From assembly GCA_021787365.1 (NCBI GenBank), contig JAJYMB010000100.1, positions 1-58,525 of the forward strand: a DNA stretch of 58,525 nucleotides, given 5' to 3'. The stretch is from Actinomycetes bacterium (GTDB taxonomy: Bacteria > Actinomycetota > Acidimicrobiia > Acidimicrobiales > Palsa-688). This document shows, in pieces, positions 39,941-49,191 of this stretch. The translations under genes were made by a program, and so were the position numbers. Under the pieces are notes generated by a model. It had not been told where the DNA came from. It did not search any database and saw only the letters and a list, made by a program, of their open reading frames with translations. Every line of letters starts with the position of its first letter. Position 1 is the stretch's first letter.

Positions 39941-40837
39941 ATGGCAATTAGCACCGAGCCGACCGGAGCGGAGCCACCCGCCGGCGGTGAGCCCTACCCT
40001 CGGCCGACGGCCTCGCGACCGGCGGGCCCTAAGCCGACGGCGATGCCGGCGGTGCCCGAGCCCGCTCAGGCGCAGGACTGGATCGTGCTATCGGGGGTGA
40101 CGAAGAGGTTCCCGAACGTGGGCACGCCGGCGCTCGACGAGGTCGACCTCGCCATCCCTCGGGGGAGCTTCTTCACTGTGATCGGCCCGAGCGGGGCCGG
40201 TAAGTCGACGCTGCTACGGGTCCTCGCCGGCCTGGCCAAGCCCGACGCGGGTGAGGTCTTTATATTCGGCGAGCCGCCAGCCGAAGCCAGCCGGCGCAAG
40301 CACCTGGGCTGGGTACCGCAATCGCCGGCGCTCTTGCCCTGGCGGAGCGTGCTCGACAACGTCCGGCTGCCCCTGCAGGTAAACCGACGGGCACCGTGCC
40401 AGCCGCGCGACCCTGAGCGGATCCTGGCACTCCTCGGCCTGGGCGAGACCTTGGACCGGCTCCCGGCCCAACTTTCGGGCGGGATGCGCCAGAGAGTCGC
40501 CATCGCCCGTGCGTTCGCTTTTGCTCCCGCGGTCCTTCTCATGGACGAACCCTTTGGGGCGCTCGACGAGATGACCCGCGAGCACGTTGCCCACCTGCTC
40601 TTGGAACTTTGGCAAGCCGAGCGCCCCACGGTCGTCTTCGTCACGCACTCGGTCGGCGAGGCGGTAGTGCTTTCCGACCAAGTCTCCGTCATGGGTAAGG
40701 GAAAATTGAGCGAGCCCGTTGACATCGCCCTCCCCCGGCCCCGGCCGGAGGGGATCGAAGACACTGAAGCCTTCCATGGGTTGCAGCGTGAGCTGCGGGC
40801 ACGGCTACGAGAGGCCTTCGCTGCGCCGGGCGACTGA
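39941..40837 (+). CDS. ABC transporter ATP-binding protein (SsuB/TauB/ThiZ type)
   Basis: 298 residues with a Pro-rich N-terminal extension (about 1-46). Walker A is GPSGAGKST, the Q-loop sequence is WVPQSPALLPWRS, the signature LSGGMRQRVAIARA, Walker B VLLMDEPFGALDE, and the H-loop VTHS. This set is typical of ATPases for nitrate, sulfonate, taurine or pyrimidine-precursor importers. It overlaps the permease gene by 62 nt and is followed by an NMT1-type binding protein, giving a complete importer. Confidence 0.9.
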   Translation: MAISTEPTGAEPPAGGEPYPRPTASRPAGPKPTAMPAVPEPAQAQDWIVLSGVTKRFPNVGTPALDEVDLAIPRGSFFTVIGPSGAGKSTLLRVLAGLAKPDAGEVFIFGEPPAEASRRKHLGWVPQSPALLPWRSVLDNVRLPLQVNRRAPCQPRDPERILALLGLGETLDRLPAQLSGGMRQRVAIARAFAFAPAVLLMDEPFGALDEMTREHVAHLLLELWQAERPTVVFVTHSVGEAVVLSDQVSVMGKGKLSEPVDIALPRPRPEGIEDTEAFHGLQRELRARLREAFAAPGD

Positions 40838-41591
40838 CCACCTGCGCTTGGCGACCTGGGCGCCGCCGCTCGTCGCCTTCGGCGTCGTGCTCCTGGTCTG
40901 GGAGCTCCTGGCCACCCACGAGCGCTTCTTGCTGCCCACCCTGGGCCAGGTCGGCGCGGACCTGACTGGGCACCTCGGGACGTTGCTCGCGTACGGGGGC
41001 GCCACCTTGGCCGAGGCCTTGCCCGGGGTGGCGATCAGCTACGCCGTCGCCCTCCTGCTCGCCGTCGGGATGGACCAGTCGCGGCTGCTCACCCGGGCCG
41101 TGCTCCCCCTCGCCGTCGCCCTCAATGTGAGCCCGCTGCTGGCCATCGCCCCCACCCTCACTCTCTTCCTCGGGCTCGGCCGGGCCCCCAAGATCGTGAT
41201 GACGGCCATCATCACCTTCTTCCCGGCCCTCATCAACGCCCTGGCCGGCCTGCGCTCGGCGGACCCGAAGGCTTTGGAGGTGTTCCAGAGCCTCTCCGCA
41301 TCCCGCTGGGAGACGCTCTGGCGGCTGCAGTTGCCGGCGAGCCTGCCCTACCTGTTCGCCGCCGCCCGGGTAGTAGTGCCGCTGTCGGTCGTCGGCGCCG
41401 CCATCGCGGAGATGGTCGCGCAGGGTTCGTCGAGCGGCCTCGGGGTGTTCATCGAGCAACAGTCCGCAGACGCCCAGCTCGGCTACGCGTGGGCCGGGAT
41501 CGTCACTCTGGCAGTGTTCGGGCTCGTCCTCACCGCCCTCATCGTGGTGGTAGAGGACAGGGTGCTGCGCTGGCGTGGCTTCAAGCAGTGA
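40776..41591 (+). CDS. ABC transporter permease (SsuC/TauC/ThiX type)
   Basis: About 271 residues with six hydrophobic segments. The coupling-loop sequence QSLSASRWETLWRLQLPASLPYLF fits the EAA motif of BPD-type permeases, and VGAAIAEMVAQGSSSGLG is characteristic of the SsuC/ThiX group. The start is uncertain: ATG 40776 or GTG 40788, both inside the end of the ATPase gene. It should form the membrane channel of the importer with the flanking genes. Confidence 0.88.
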   Translation: MGCSVSCGHGYERPSLRRATDHLRLATWAPPLVAFGVVLLVWELLATHERFLLPTLGQVGADLTGHLGTLLAYGGATLAEALPGVAISYAVALLLAVGMDQSRLLTRAVLPLAVALNVSPLLAIAPTLTLFLGLGRAPKIVMTAIITFFPALINALAGLRSADPKALEVFQSLSASRWETLWRLQLPASLPYLFAAARVVVPLSVVGAAIAEMVAQGSSSGLGVFIEQQSADAQLGYAWAGIVTLAVFGLVLTALIVVVEDRVLRWRGFKQ

Positions 41592-41649
41592 GCGGTCATC
41601 GGGGGTCGTTGCAATAACCGGAGCCCTCCGTTACTGTGCCTCAGTCCTT

Positions 41650-42750
41650 ATGCGTTTTTCCCCGCGGGCCCTCAGCACCCTCGTCTTGGCTGGCGCTCTT
41701 GTGGCTACTTCGGCTTCGCCCGCCCGCGCGGCCCCGGCCCAGCGGGCTGGCCAGGCCAGGCGCTCCGGCCCGCTCGTGAGCAGCTCGCGCTGCGCCGCCA
41801 ACCGGGCGGCGGGCACTATCACGTACCTGACCGGCTTCGGCTGGGAGGCCTCGGTCGGGATCTTGGACCCCATCGCGGCCGAGGCCCAGGGTTACTACGC
41901 CGACTTGTGCCTGCGCGTCCGCTTCGAGCCTGGCACCGGGGACCCGACTTCCTCGGCCCAGCTCGTCGACGCGGGCAAGGTGACCGTCACCGAGCTCGGG
42001 TCGCCCTCTGACGCCATCAACGACGTCGCCGGTACCCCGAGCATCCCCGTCGACGCCATAGCCACCTACGGCAACGCGACCATCGACGTCCTCCTCACCA
42101 TGCCTTCGGTCACCAACCTGCGACAGCTCGACGGCAAGACGGTCGGTTACAAGGGCGCCATGCCGCCCGACATCTCGGCCATGCTCGAAAAGGCGGGCGT
42201 GCGGCTGTCGACGCTCAAGGAAGTGGCGGTGGGCTTCAACCCGACGATCCTGCCGAGAGGCCAGGTCCAGGCGCTCACCGCCTACAAGTCCAACGAACCG
42301 GTCCAGCTGAAAGACGAGGGGTACAAAGTGCGCGAGTGGGACCCCGCGGCCTTCGGCATAAAAGGTGCGTTCAACGTCTTAGACGTCAACCGGGCCTGGG
42401 CCAATGCCCACCCCGGGGCGGTCGAGGACTTCCTGCGGGCCACCTTCAAGGCCTTCACGTTCTGCCTCTCGCACGCCGCCACCTGCGTCCGCGACGCGGC
42501 CAAGTACCAGCTGGGCTACAACGTGCACCAGAACATCCAGCGCTGGCAGGTGGAGTCCTCCATGGTCATGAAGACGCTCCTGCCCGGCCACGGGGTGGGC
42601 TACGAGGACACCGCCCAGTGGGAGCCCGACTACCAGCTGCTCCGGCGTTACCACTACATAAAGCGCAGCGTGGACCTCTCCTCCATCATCGACCCCCGCT
42701 ACGTGGACGCCATCTACCACGGCCGCAAGCTGGTCTGGCCCGGGCCCTAG
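41650..42750 (+). CDS. NMT1/THI5-type ABC substrate-binding protein
   Basis: 366 residues with a signal peptide (LSTLVLAGALVATSASPARA, about 8-27) and no lipobox cysteine. The mature domain has ITYLTGFGWEASVGILDPIA, then LRQLDGKTVGYKGAMPPDIS and NAHPGAVEDFLRATFKAF, the pattern of NMT1-like proteins that bind thiamine pyrimidine precursors, sulfonates or related small molecules. It completes the ABC operon. The ligand cannot be called from sequence; no thiamine riboswitch was seen upstream. The ribosome-binding site is weak. Confidence 0.82.
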   Translation: MRFSPRALSTLVLAGALVATSASPARAAPAQRAGQARRSGPLVSSSRCAANRAAGTITYLTGFGWEASVGILDPIAAEAQGYYADLCLRVRFEPGTGDPTSSAQLVDAGKVTVTELGSPSDAINDVAGTPSIPVDAIATYGNATIDVLLTMPSVTNLRQLDGKTVGYKGAMPPDISAMLEKAGVRLSTLKEVAVGFNPTILPRGQVQALTAYKSNEPVQLKDEGYKVREWDPAAFGIKGAFNVLDVNRAWANAHPGAVEDFLRATFKAFTFCLSHAATCVRDAAKYQLGYNVHQNIQRWQVESSMVMKTLLPGHGVGYEDTAQWEPDYQLLRRYHYIKRSVDLSSIIDPRYVDAIYHGRKLVWPGP

Positions 42751-42891
42751 CGCGCCCCTCCCCGGCCACTTCGCCCAGCCCGCCACACGCCTTCCGTGGC
42801 GAGCTAAAGGGCACCTCGCGCGGCCTGTCACTGGTATACCTCCGTGCAACCACTGGCGCCACGCCGTGCAAACCGCTAGTCTCCGAGCGTC

Positions 42892-44442
42892 GTGGCCTGC
42901 CACCAGCCCGAACGGGCAATTGGGGCGCTGCAGGCGGCTGGGTACCTGCGCAAGGTCCCTGTTCGCCTTGTGGCAGCCGTGGCTTTCGCGGCGAGCTTGT
43001 CGGCCATGCTCGGCGCGCCCTTCGCTGGCGCGGCTGCCACCCCGGCCGGCAAGAGCAGGCAAAAGCTCTCTCAGTTGCAGCGCTCGGAGGTGGCTGCGGC
43101 TCGACGGGCTCACTCGCTGGCCGCCCTCTATGAGGCCGATGTCGCCAACGCCAGCTACACAGAGGACGAAGCGGCAGTAGCCCGAGCCGGGGCCCGTTCC
43201 CTCGAAGCGAGGTACCTGCGCACGGTGTCGCTCCTCCGCCAGGAGGATTTGGTCGCCTATGTGGGAGGCGTCCCAGCTGCGAGCGGGCGGGCGGCCGGGC
43301 CCGGCGAGTACATATCCGAGGAGGACCGGGCCACCTACGAACGCGTCGCAGTGGGAGACCTGTCCGTGACCATCGCCGTCTACCGGATGGAGCAAACGAG
43401 CCTGCAGCGCGCTCTCGCTACTTACAAGCGGGTTCTGGCGCGCGACATCGAAGCGGAGCAACTGGTCGCCGCCAGCAGGCGCCGAGCCCTGGCAGATGCG
43501 GCGTCGCTCCAAGCGATGCTCACCAAGGCTCGGGCCAAACTGGCCGCTGAGGCCGCAAAGCACGAGGCCAGCGTGGGGCCGCCCGTAGGCAACGGCATCG
43601 TGAAGGCCATCGCCACCTCGATGGGCCTCGCCACCGGCACCGGCCCGAGCCAGCGGGCCGGCACATACGACGCGGCTGCCGGCACGACGGCGGCGACTGT
43701 CGCGACCACGAAGCCTGCCCCCATACCAACGACCGCGGTCGCATCGCCGACAACGACGCGGCCCACGACGACGACGGTGCCGCCGAGCACTACGACCACT
43801 GTCCCCTCGACGACCACGACCGTGCGGACCACGACGGCACTGCCGGCCAAGACAACGACTCTGCCGGTAGCGACGACCACCACGACCGCGCCCACGACAA
43901 CAACCACCATCCCGCCGACAACAACAACGCTGCCCACTACGACGGCGCCCACTACGACGGCGCCCACGACGACGGCGCCCACGACGACGGCGCCCACGAC
44001 AACGCTGCCGCCCACCACTACCACGCTCGCGCCGGCAGCCACGACGGTGCCGGCCACGACAACGCTGCCGCCCACCACTACCACCCCCGCGCCGGCAGCC
44101 ACGACGGTGCCGGCCACGACAACGGCACCACCGGAGGCCACCACCTCGCCGGCGGCGGGGACGAGCGCGGCGGCCTCGACAGCAGCCGGAGGGCACCCGC
44201 CACCAGCCGGCGGGGTCTGGCTGCAACTGCGCCTATGTGAGTCCGGGGACAACTACCAGGCGAACACGGGCAACGGGTTTTACGGGGCCTACCAGTTTTC
44301 GTGGTCCACGTGGTCCGGGCTCGGGTTCCCGGGCCGCCCCGACTTAGAGCCGTACTGGATGCAGGACGAAGCTGCCCAACGCCTCCAGGCCATCCAGGGG
44401 TGGAGCCCGTGGCCGGCGTGCAGCGCTGCCCTCGGCCTATAG
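42892..44442 (+). CDS. Resuscitation-promoting-factor-like muralytic protein with coiled coil and Thr/Pro linker
   Basis: 516 residues. A hydrophobic segment (about 23-45) is a signal peptide or anchor. Residues 50-235 form a long helical, probably coiled-coil region (RSEVAAARRAHSLAALYEAD onward). Residues about 255-435 are almost pure Thr/Pro/Ala. The final 74 residues are a transglycosylase-like Rpf domain: WLQLRLCESGDNYQANTGNG with catalytic Glu450, then FYGAYQFS and GWSPWPACS. Rpf proteins cleave peptidoglycan and promote growth resumption. The coiled coil resembles those that autoinhibit PcsB/RipA-type hydrolases, so regulated activity is plausible. Start GTG 42892. Confidence 0.85.
   Translation: MACHQPERAIGALQAAGYLRKVPVRLVAAVAFAASLSAMLGAPFAGAAATPAGKSRQKLSQLQRSEVAAARRAHSLAALYEADVANASYTEDEAAVARAGARSLEARYLRTVSLLRQEDLVAYVGGVPAASGRAAGPGEYISEEDRATYERVAVGDLSVTIAVYRMEQTSLQRALATYKRVLARDIEAEQLVAASRRRALADAASLQAMLTKARAKLAAEAAKHEASVGPPVGNGIVKAIATSMGLATGTGPSQRAGTYDAAAGTTAATVATTKPAPIPTTAVASPTTTRPTTTTVPPSTTTTVPSTTTTVRTTTALPAKTTTLPVATTTTTAPTTTTTIPPTTTTLPTTTAPTTTAPTTTAPTTTAPTTTLPPTTTTLAPAATTVPATTTLPPTTTTPAPAATTVPATTTAPPEATTSPAAGTSAAASTAAGGHPPPAGGVWLQLRLCESGDNYQANTGNGFYGAYQFSWSTWSGLGFPGRPDLEPYWMQDEAAQRLQAIQGWSPWPACSAALGL
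43770..44160 (+). repeat. Thr/Pro-coding repeats in the rpf-like gene
   Basis: The linker is built from short degenerate units of ACG/ACC/ACA codons with CCG/GCC. It includes perfect tandem copies of GCGCCCACTACGACG-type 15-mers (about 43940-43990) and a duplicated 60-bp block (about 44000-44120). It encodes an extended wall-spanning linker likely to be O-glycosylated. Confidence 0.8.
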
Positions 44443-44485
44443 AACTGCGTGCCCTGACCCGCTGTGCCGGGCTACGGCGCTCCGC

Positions 44486-44600
44486 TATACCCTGGCGAGC
44501 TCAGCCTTTATACCCTGGCGAGCTCAGCCTTGAGCACTCGCCTCCGCTGCGCGCTGGCGAGTTCACCCACCGCGCTCCCCTTGTCCCTGGCGAGCTCAGA
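44486..44600. repeat. 23-bp tandem repeat and scattered copies after the rpf-like gene
   Basis: TATACCCTGGCGAGCTCAGC begins two adjacent 23-bp units (44486, 44509). Shortened copies of CTGGCGAG(C/T)TCA occur near 44553 and 44586, the last reaching into the stop codon region of the phosphoesterase gene. Confidence 0.75.
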
Positions 44601-45651
44601 GGTTGAAGGCACGGACGAAGCTTCGGGCATGGGCTGCCTGCCCGAGGGGCCGCACCCCGGTGAGCTCCGACACCGAGCGGAGGACGGAGTAATCATCGAG
44701 AGGAAGCGTGGCCCTCGTGCCCGGGTGGGTGTACGCCGACATGACTATGAGCGGAGCGCTCGAGGGCTCGTTACCGGAGCCGAAGCCTTCGTCCCACACG
44801 ATCACTACAGCGAGCCTCCCCGAGCGGTAGGAAGGGCTGGCAACGATCTGGGGCACCCAACCCGCGAGCCATTTGTCGGCCTCACCGACGGTGCCGTTGT
44901 GCATGTCGTCGTCAACGTTGGGCGTGACCGTGGTGAGCGCGGCGACCGGGCCGGCCCGCAGCGCCTGGTGCAGTGCGCCCTTGTCGGGGGTCCCCATGGG
45001 CTGGTCCCAAGAAAGGCACTTCGAGCGGATCGAGGTGTAGTACACGGCCGGGTTGTGGCGCGCGGCGTACGTCCCCGAGGTCACGAGAGAACAGTTGGCC
45101 GCCATGGACTCGGCGTAGGAGCGCCACTGTTTGCCGTTTCGAGCAAGCTCGCTGAAGATCGACGGTGCCCGGGTGCTGCAGGCGCCGCCTGGTGAGCAGT
45201 CGGTGTCCCACGGCGCCCCCGCGTAGGAAAGGCCCGACGTCATCGACATGTAATTGGGCAGCGAAGGGTGGGTCACGGCCAGGTAGTCCACCGCCATGCC
45301 GCAGCGGTCCGCCAGCTTGTTGATCTCGGGGGCGGCCGCGTTGCCGATGATCGAGCTGAAGCTGTGGTTTTCCTCCCAGATCACGAGGACCTGGTCGACC
45401 CTCGGGCGCCCGCTCAGGGTCCCGCACGGGTGCGCCGGGCTGGGGGCCTGCCCGCTCCCGCTCAGACGCCTGCTGACCGGCGCAGGAAGGCCAGCGGCTG
45501 GGGCACCAGGCTGGCTGCCATGCAAGACCGAGGCCGCCGGACGGGTACCAGCTACGGAGGCTGGAGGGGCAACACCGGCAGCGGACGTCCCGAGCGCCAC
45601 TGCCAACAGAGCGACGACACCACGCACGCCCGCCCGGGCACGGTCCGCCAT
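44596..45651 (-). CDS. Secreted phosphoesterase (PF04185-type, acid phosphatase/phospholipase C-like)
   Basis: 351 residues. ATG 45651 gives a Sec signal peptide (VVALLAVALGTSAAGVAPPA, about 11-30). The mature enzyme has the family's first metal motif VLVIWEENHSFSSIIGN, then THPSLPNYMSMTSG, VTPNVDDDMHNGT and VIVWDEGFGS, which supply the Asp, His and Glu metal ligands. Homologues include secreted acid phosphatases and non-haemolytic phospholipases C. Substrate is unknown. Its 3' end borders a cluster of 23-bp repeats. Confidence 0.85.
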   Translation of the reverse strand: MADRARAGVRGVVALLAVALGTSAAGVAPPASVAGTRPAASVLHGSQPGAPAAGLPAPVSRRLSGSGQAPSPAHPCGTLSGRPRVDQVLVIWEENHSFSSIIGNAAAPEINKLADRCGMAVDYLAVTHPSLPNYMSMTSGLSYAGAPWDTDCSPGGACSTRAPSIFSELARNGKQWRSYAESMAANCSLVTSGTYAARHNPAVYYTSIRSKCLSWDQPMGTPDKGALHQALRAGPVAALTTVTPNVDDDMHNGTVGEADKWLAGWVPQIVASPSYRSGRLAVVIVWDEGFGSGNEPSSAPLIVMSAYTHPGTRATLPLDDYSVLRSVSELTGVRPLGQAAHARSFVRAFNL

Positions 45652-45834
45652 CGACTGGATACTAGTGGCACAAAAGGCCAAACTGAGCAGCGGCGGGCGG
45701 GCGGCGGGTGAAGTCGCCTCTCTCTTCCCCATCTCCGGTCGCTCCGTTTCGAGCCACTTGGCTGTCCTCGGATCCGCTGGCCTTGGAGCTGAGGGGCGCC
45801 AGGCCAACAAGCTCATCTACTCCGGCAGGGTGCG

Positions 45835-46533
45835 TCAGCGCCAGGGCCCGAGCTCGGGAGCTCGCCTCCCCCCGACCGTGATGCCGCGCCCGGTCACCCA
45901 GGCGAACAGCTCCCCCACCGTCCCCTGTAGCTCCACTGCTTCGCCACTGCCTGCCACCCAGTGCTGGTCCGTGTCGGTAGCTGCAAGGACAACCGCGACC
46001 CCTTTGGGGAGCCTCGGCGGGAGGTCGACCATGGCCCGGTCCATCTCCTCCAAGACCCACTCGGAGGGCCAATCGGAGGGTGAATAGCCGAAGTCGAGGT
46101 CGACGTGGTGGACCTCGACCTCGCGGAGGCGCGCGATGACCAGCTGGCCGATCTGCACTTCGCCCATCCGGTAGTGGACGGCAGGCGCGCGCAGGACCTC
46201 GTCCGGCGCGGCCCGCAGGGCAGACATCGCGCTTTCCGACGACTGCCGGATCTCGCGGTAGAGGTCAGCGGCCCTTGCGCCTCGGCCGGCCTCGATCTCG
46301 GCATCCCGAGCGGCCCGCCCGCCCGGGTAAAGCTCCGCCACCTCGCCCCGGGTCGCCGCCTCGACCACGCGGGCGAGGCCAACGGCATTGGCGCTCAGGT
46401 GCTTCAGCACCATTGCTCTGTCCCACCCGGGAAGGAGGCTGGGCTGGGCGACCACGACGTCGTCCATGCGTAGGACAGTCGAAAGAAGCTTCGCTGTGGC
46501 CGTGTCTATGCGGCCCAAATAGGGGCTGTTCAC
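45835..46533 (-). CDS. Mycothiol-dependent maleylpyruvate isomerase-like (MDMPI/DinB-fold) protein
   Basis: 232 residues with the MDMPI family pattern: a helical N-terminal bundle (SLLPGWDRAMVLKHLSANAV) carrying the metal-binding His, RLREVEVHHVDLDFGYSPSD in the middle with two further histidines, and a C-terminal SCP-like domain (VELQGTVGELFAWVTGR). Members use mycothiol as cofactor or substrate. GTG 46533 overlaps the stop of the AAA ATPase gene as GTGA, so it is the last gene of the sigma-like/VirD4-like/AAA operon. Why such an enzyme is coupled to these ATPases is unknown. Confidence 0.8.
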   Translation of the reverse strand: MNSPYLGRIDTATAKLLSTVLRMDDVVVAQPSLLPGWDRAMVLKHLSANAVGLARVVEAATRGEVAELYPGGRAARDAEIEAGRGARAADLYREIRQSSESAMSALRAAPDEVLRAPAVHYRMGEVQIGQLVIARLREVEVHHVDLDFGYSPSDWPSEWVLEEMDRAMVDLPPRLPKGVAVVLAATDTDQHWVAGSGEAVELQGTVGELFAWVTGRGITVGGRRAPELGPWR

Positions 46534-47537
46534 CGGGCCGGCGCCGCCAGCTCTCTCGGCCCCTGGCCCACGCCGGCCCGAGACGAAAAGACCGGCCTCG
46601 CGTGTTTGCTCACGCCCGGAGACCTTAGTGGCAGGGCGGGCCGGTCAATGGGGAACCACCCGTCCAAGCCAGCGGCCGCCATGGAGGTAGGTGGGTCAAC
46701 CTGGCCGGCCAGGGCTTCCTCCACTTCTGCGGCCCCGACGCTCGGCCGTCCGCTCGCCGCCGCCCAGCTGGCGAAGCCAATGCGCTGAACAGCGAGAGGC
46801 GAACCGCAAGCCGCAGCGCAAGCCAGCTCGAGCGCCCGGTCCTCGAACTCGACGCCCCGCTCCACAGCAGGCACCACGATCGCCTCTCGGGCCTCTCCCG
46901 GGTCGAACGGCCCGAGCGCGCTCGTCCAGACCGTGCCCGAGAAGTTGCCGGTACGCTCGAACCGGCGTGCCAACCAGGGCCTGCAGGTCATCACGAAGGC
47001 GACGGGCAGCCGCTCGAGCGTCAACCGCCGCGCCAGGTACCCGAACGCCTCGGCCTCGCCGGCGCCGAGCAGGTCCACGTCGTCCAGCGCTATAAGCAAC
47101 CCACGGCCGAGCTCGGAGGCCGTACGCCCGCAATGCTCGAGGACGGCCTTCAGCTCGGACCAGGCCGCATCACCGTCTACGAAACCCCCTGCACCCGCCC
47201 GTGCGTCTCCCCATTGACGGCTGACGCGGGCGCCGACCTGGGTACGGACCAAACCCATGGCGCGCTCCTTGGCCCGGCAGCGGTGCAGCACGGCAGCCCA
47301 CCCGAGGAGCGCCTGTACTTGGCGGCACAAGGCACGGAGCAAGGCCGTCTTGCCCATGGCCGGCCCGGATGCTACGAGGCGGTGAAAGCGCACATCGGAA
47401 GGGCCGTGCTTGTAAGCCTCGAGGGCGTTGCCGACGACCCCGGACGTACCGAGGTCCTCCTCCTCGCTCGTCCTGTCCACGAAATGCGGCGGGTCGGCAC
47501 CTCGGAAGGGGCGATAGGGCGGTGGGCAACTATGCAT
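46530..47537 (-). CDS. AAA ATPase (AAA_16/STAND-like)
   Basis: 335 residues from ATG 47537. It begins FRGADPPHFVDRTSEEEDL, an ORC/AAA_16-like start, then Walker A GPAMGKT (58-64) and Walker B LLIALDDVDLL (147-157). A sensor-like VAFVMTCRPWLARRF and a helical lid domain with PLAVQRIGFASWAAA follow. The last 50 residues are disordered. The start overlaps the VirD4-like stop by 8 nt, and the stop overlaps the MDMPI-like start by 4 nt. A target cannot be named; it could load or remodel the partner ATPase. Confidence 0.7.
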   Translation of the reverse strand: MHSCPPPYRPFRGADPPHFVDRTSEEEDLGTSGVVGNALEAYKHGPSDVRFHRLVASGPAMGKTALLRALCRQVQALLGWAAVLHRCRAKERAMGLVRTQVGARVSRQWGDARAGAGGFVDGDAAWSELKAVLEHCGRTASELGRGLLIALDDVDLLGAGEAEAFGYLARRLTLERLPVAFVMTCRPWLARRFERTGNFSGTVWTSALGPFDPGEAREAIVVPAVERGVEFEDRALELACAAACGSPLAVQRIGFASWAAASGRPSVGAAEVEEALAGQVDPPTSMAAAGLDGWFPIDRPALPLRSPGVSKHARPVFSSRAGVGQGPRELAAPAR

Positions 47538-49191
47538 CTCCGCCCACCCCCTCGGGACGACCGGCGGTGCTCCCGGCAAGAAGTTGCGGCTCGATCTCTG
47601 GCTGGTAGAAGGGCCCGATCCCGCCTGGGGGAGCGGGAGCAGGCCGCCAGCCCCCGGGCGCCCCTGCAACTGGCGCACGGGCATCGTCATTGGCACGCTT
47701 GGTTTCCGCCTCCTCGGCCCGCACCTGAGGCCATTCTCGCCGCTCGGACAAGAGGGGTACCCGGGCAAGAACGGGTGGCAACCGGCTCCACAACACGAGG
47801 GCGGTCCCGGCCGGCAAGGTCCTGATCTGGTCCGCCCGTAGAACGGCCTCGCTTTCCCAGCTGAGCGTGCGCGACTGGTCGGCTCCCCCCGGGCCCCTTA
47901 CACCGCGGTGCGTGGACTCACGGCGTACTCGCCGCTGCCCACAGAGGCGCTCCAGGTCGGAGAGGTCGCTCGGAGACGTCAAGCCTCCCATGACGGCGGT
48001 GATCGTGGTGGCGTTGCCCATCGTCTCTGCCTTGTGCGCGCCCCACCTGGTCACGGCCTGGGAGAACGACTGCATGGCATAAACCACCACGATGCCCCTG
48101 CCTCGTCCATCAGCCAGCAACTCGGGGAGCGTCGGCAGCGGGGCAATGCTCGGCGCTTCGTCGAGCAGCCCGAGAAGCGGAGGGTCAAGGCGCCGGCCCG
48201 GCATGCGGGCAGCCACCCGCTCGGCGCAGTCGAAGACCTCGTCGGCGAACGCCGTCATCAACGGTGCCACTGCGCCGAGGCGCGAACCCTTGCCCAGCAG
48301 GTAAACGGTGCCGGTGGCGGCCAACAGCTCTCCTATGTCGAGCTCGTCACCGGGCGCAGGGCAACAGGCGTCAACCACGCGCTCATGGCTGAAACATGCC
48401 AGCGCCCTACCCACGTACCGCAAGACACCTGAAGTGGTCTCGGCGGCGCCGCTCGTATGCAGGTCGACAATGTCGGCCCAGCCGGGCGAAGCAAACGGCG
48501 AAGAGGCGAGCAAATCTATGGGGGTGGTGTCCTCGGGGCGGCGCGACCACTCGAGCACGGCCCGCATGTCCAGGCCGCAGATGGCGGCGGCGTGCAAGTA
48601 GGCCTTCAGTAGGTCACGAGCCGAGTCTCGGAAAAACGCCCCATTTTGGACGTCGAAGTCGTCGCCGCTTGCCGCGAGCAGTGCAGCGGCGCGCCGCTCG
48701 GCCACCTCGCTTCGTTGGCACCCGGCAACGGGCGACCAGCGGACCGGCTCCGCCGCGGGCACCAAGAAGTCCGGGTCGAGGGCGAAGACCGGCCCGAGGC
48801 GCCGGCGGGCGGCGGCGGTCAGCTCGAAGAGGTCGGGCTTGGTGGACGTAGCCAGTGCCGGCCCGGGGTGCTGGCGCAGGATGGGTGCGAGCACCCGGAA
48901 CGTCTTGCCCTCGCCTGGCGGCGCCACCAGCCTGAGCGAAGCCTCCCAGCTCGGCCAAAGCTCGACCCCGCTCGGGTAGGCCCACCCGAGCGGGTAGCCG
49001 ATTTCATTGCGGCTCACGGCAGAACGCCGAGCCCGGGCGAGCGAAGGCCGAGTTTGCGCCATGCGCCGGCGAGCGGCCATGGCGGATGCCTCACGCAGGA
49101 GCTGGCGGCGGGAAGCGAAGCCATGGCGGTTTCTCCCGTCAACGAGCGGGCTTCGTCCGAAAACCCGCGCTGCGAGCGTGCCGGCGGTCAT
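47530..49191 (-). CDS. VirD4/TraG-like ATPase without membrane anchor
   Basis: 553 residues. Walker A is APPGEGKT (90-97), followed by GPALATSTKPDLFE, a pattern typical of VirD4/TraG coupling proteins. Walker B is PLLGLLDEAPSIAPLP (338-353), then VVVYAMQSFSQAVTRWG with the glutamine finger (Gln374). The C-terminal part (LSDLERLCGQRRVRRES) also fits. Conjugative coupling proteins pump DNA into a type IV channel and normally have N-terminal membrane segments; here none is present. ATG 49191 overlaps the sigma-like stop (ATGA). No relaxase, VirB or mating genes are in the window, so the role may not be conjugation. Confidence 0.75.
   Translation of the reverse strand: MTAGTLAARVFGRSPLVDGRNRHGFASRRQLLREASAMAARRRMAQTRPSLARARRSAVSRNEIGYPLGWAYPSGVELWPSWEASLRLVAPPGEGKTFRVLAPILRQHPGPALATSTKPDLFELTAAARRRLGPVFALDPDFLVPAAEPVRWSPVAGCQRSEVAERRAAALLAASGDDFDVQNGAFFRDSARDLLKAYLHAAAICGLDMRAVLEWSRRPEDTTPIDLLASSPFASPGWADIVDLHTSGAAETTSGVLRYVGRALACFSHERVVDACCPAPGDELDIGELLAATGTVYLLGKGSRLGAVAPLMTAFADEVFDCAERVAARMPGRRLDPPLLGLLDEAPSIAPLPTLPELLADGRGRGIVVVYAMQSFSQAVTRWGAHKAETMGNATTITAVMGGLTSPSDLSDLERLCGQRRVRRESTHRGVRGPGGADQSRTLSWESEAVLRADQIRTLPAGTALVLWSRLPPVLARVPLLSERREWPQVRAEEAETKRANDDARAPVAGAPGGWRPAPAPPGGIGPFYQPEIEPQLLAGSTAGRPEGVGGDA

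Noticed and set aside
41592-41649. Thiamine (TPP) riboswitch before the NMT1-type binding protein
   Set aside because: The gap is only 58 bp and lacks the conserved CUGAGA and ACCUGAU-type elements; none is visible upstream of the ATPase gene either.
42379-44226. 615-residue minus-strand reading frame
   Set aside because: Arg/Gly-rich shadow of the binding protein and the Thr/Pro linker of the Rpf-like gene.
47530-49191. Complete conjugation system
   Set aside because: Only a VirD4-like ATPase is present; no relaxase, VirB4-like ATPase or channel proteins occur in the window, and it lacks a membrane anchor.
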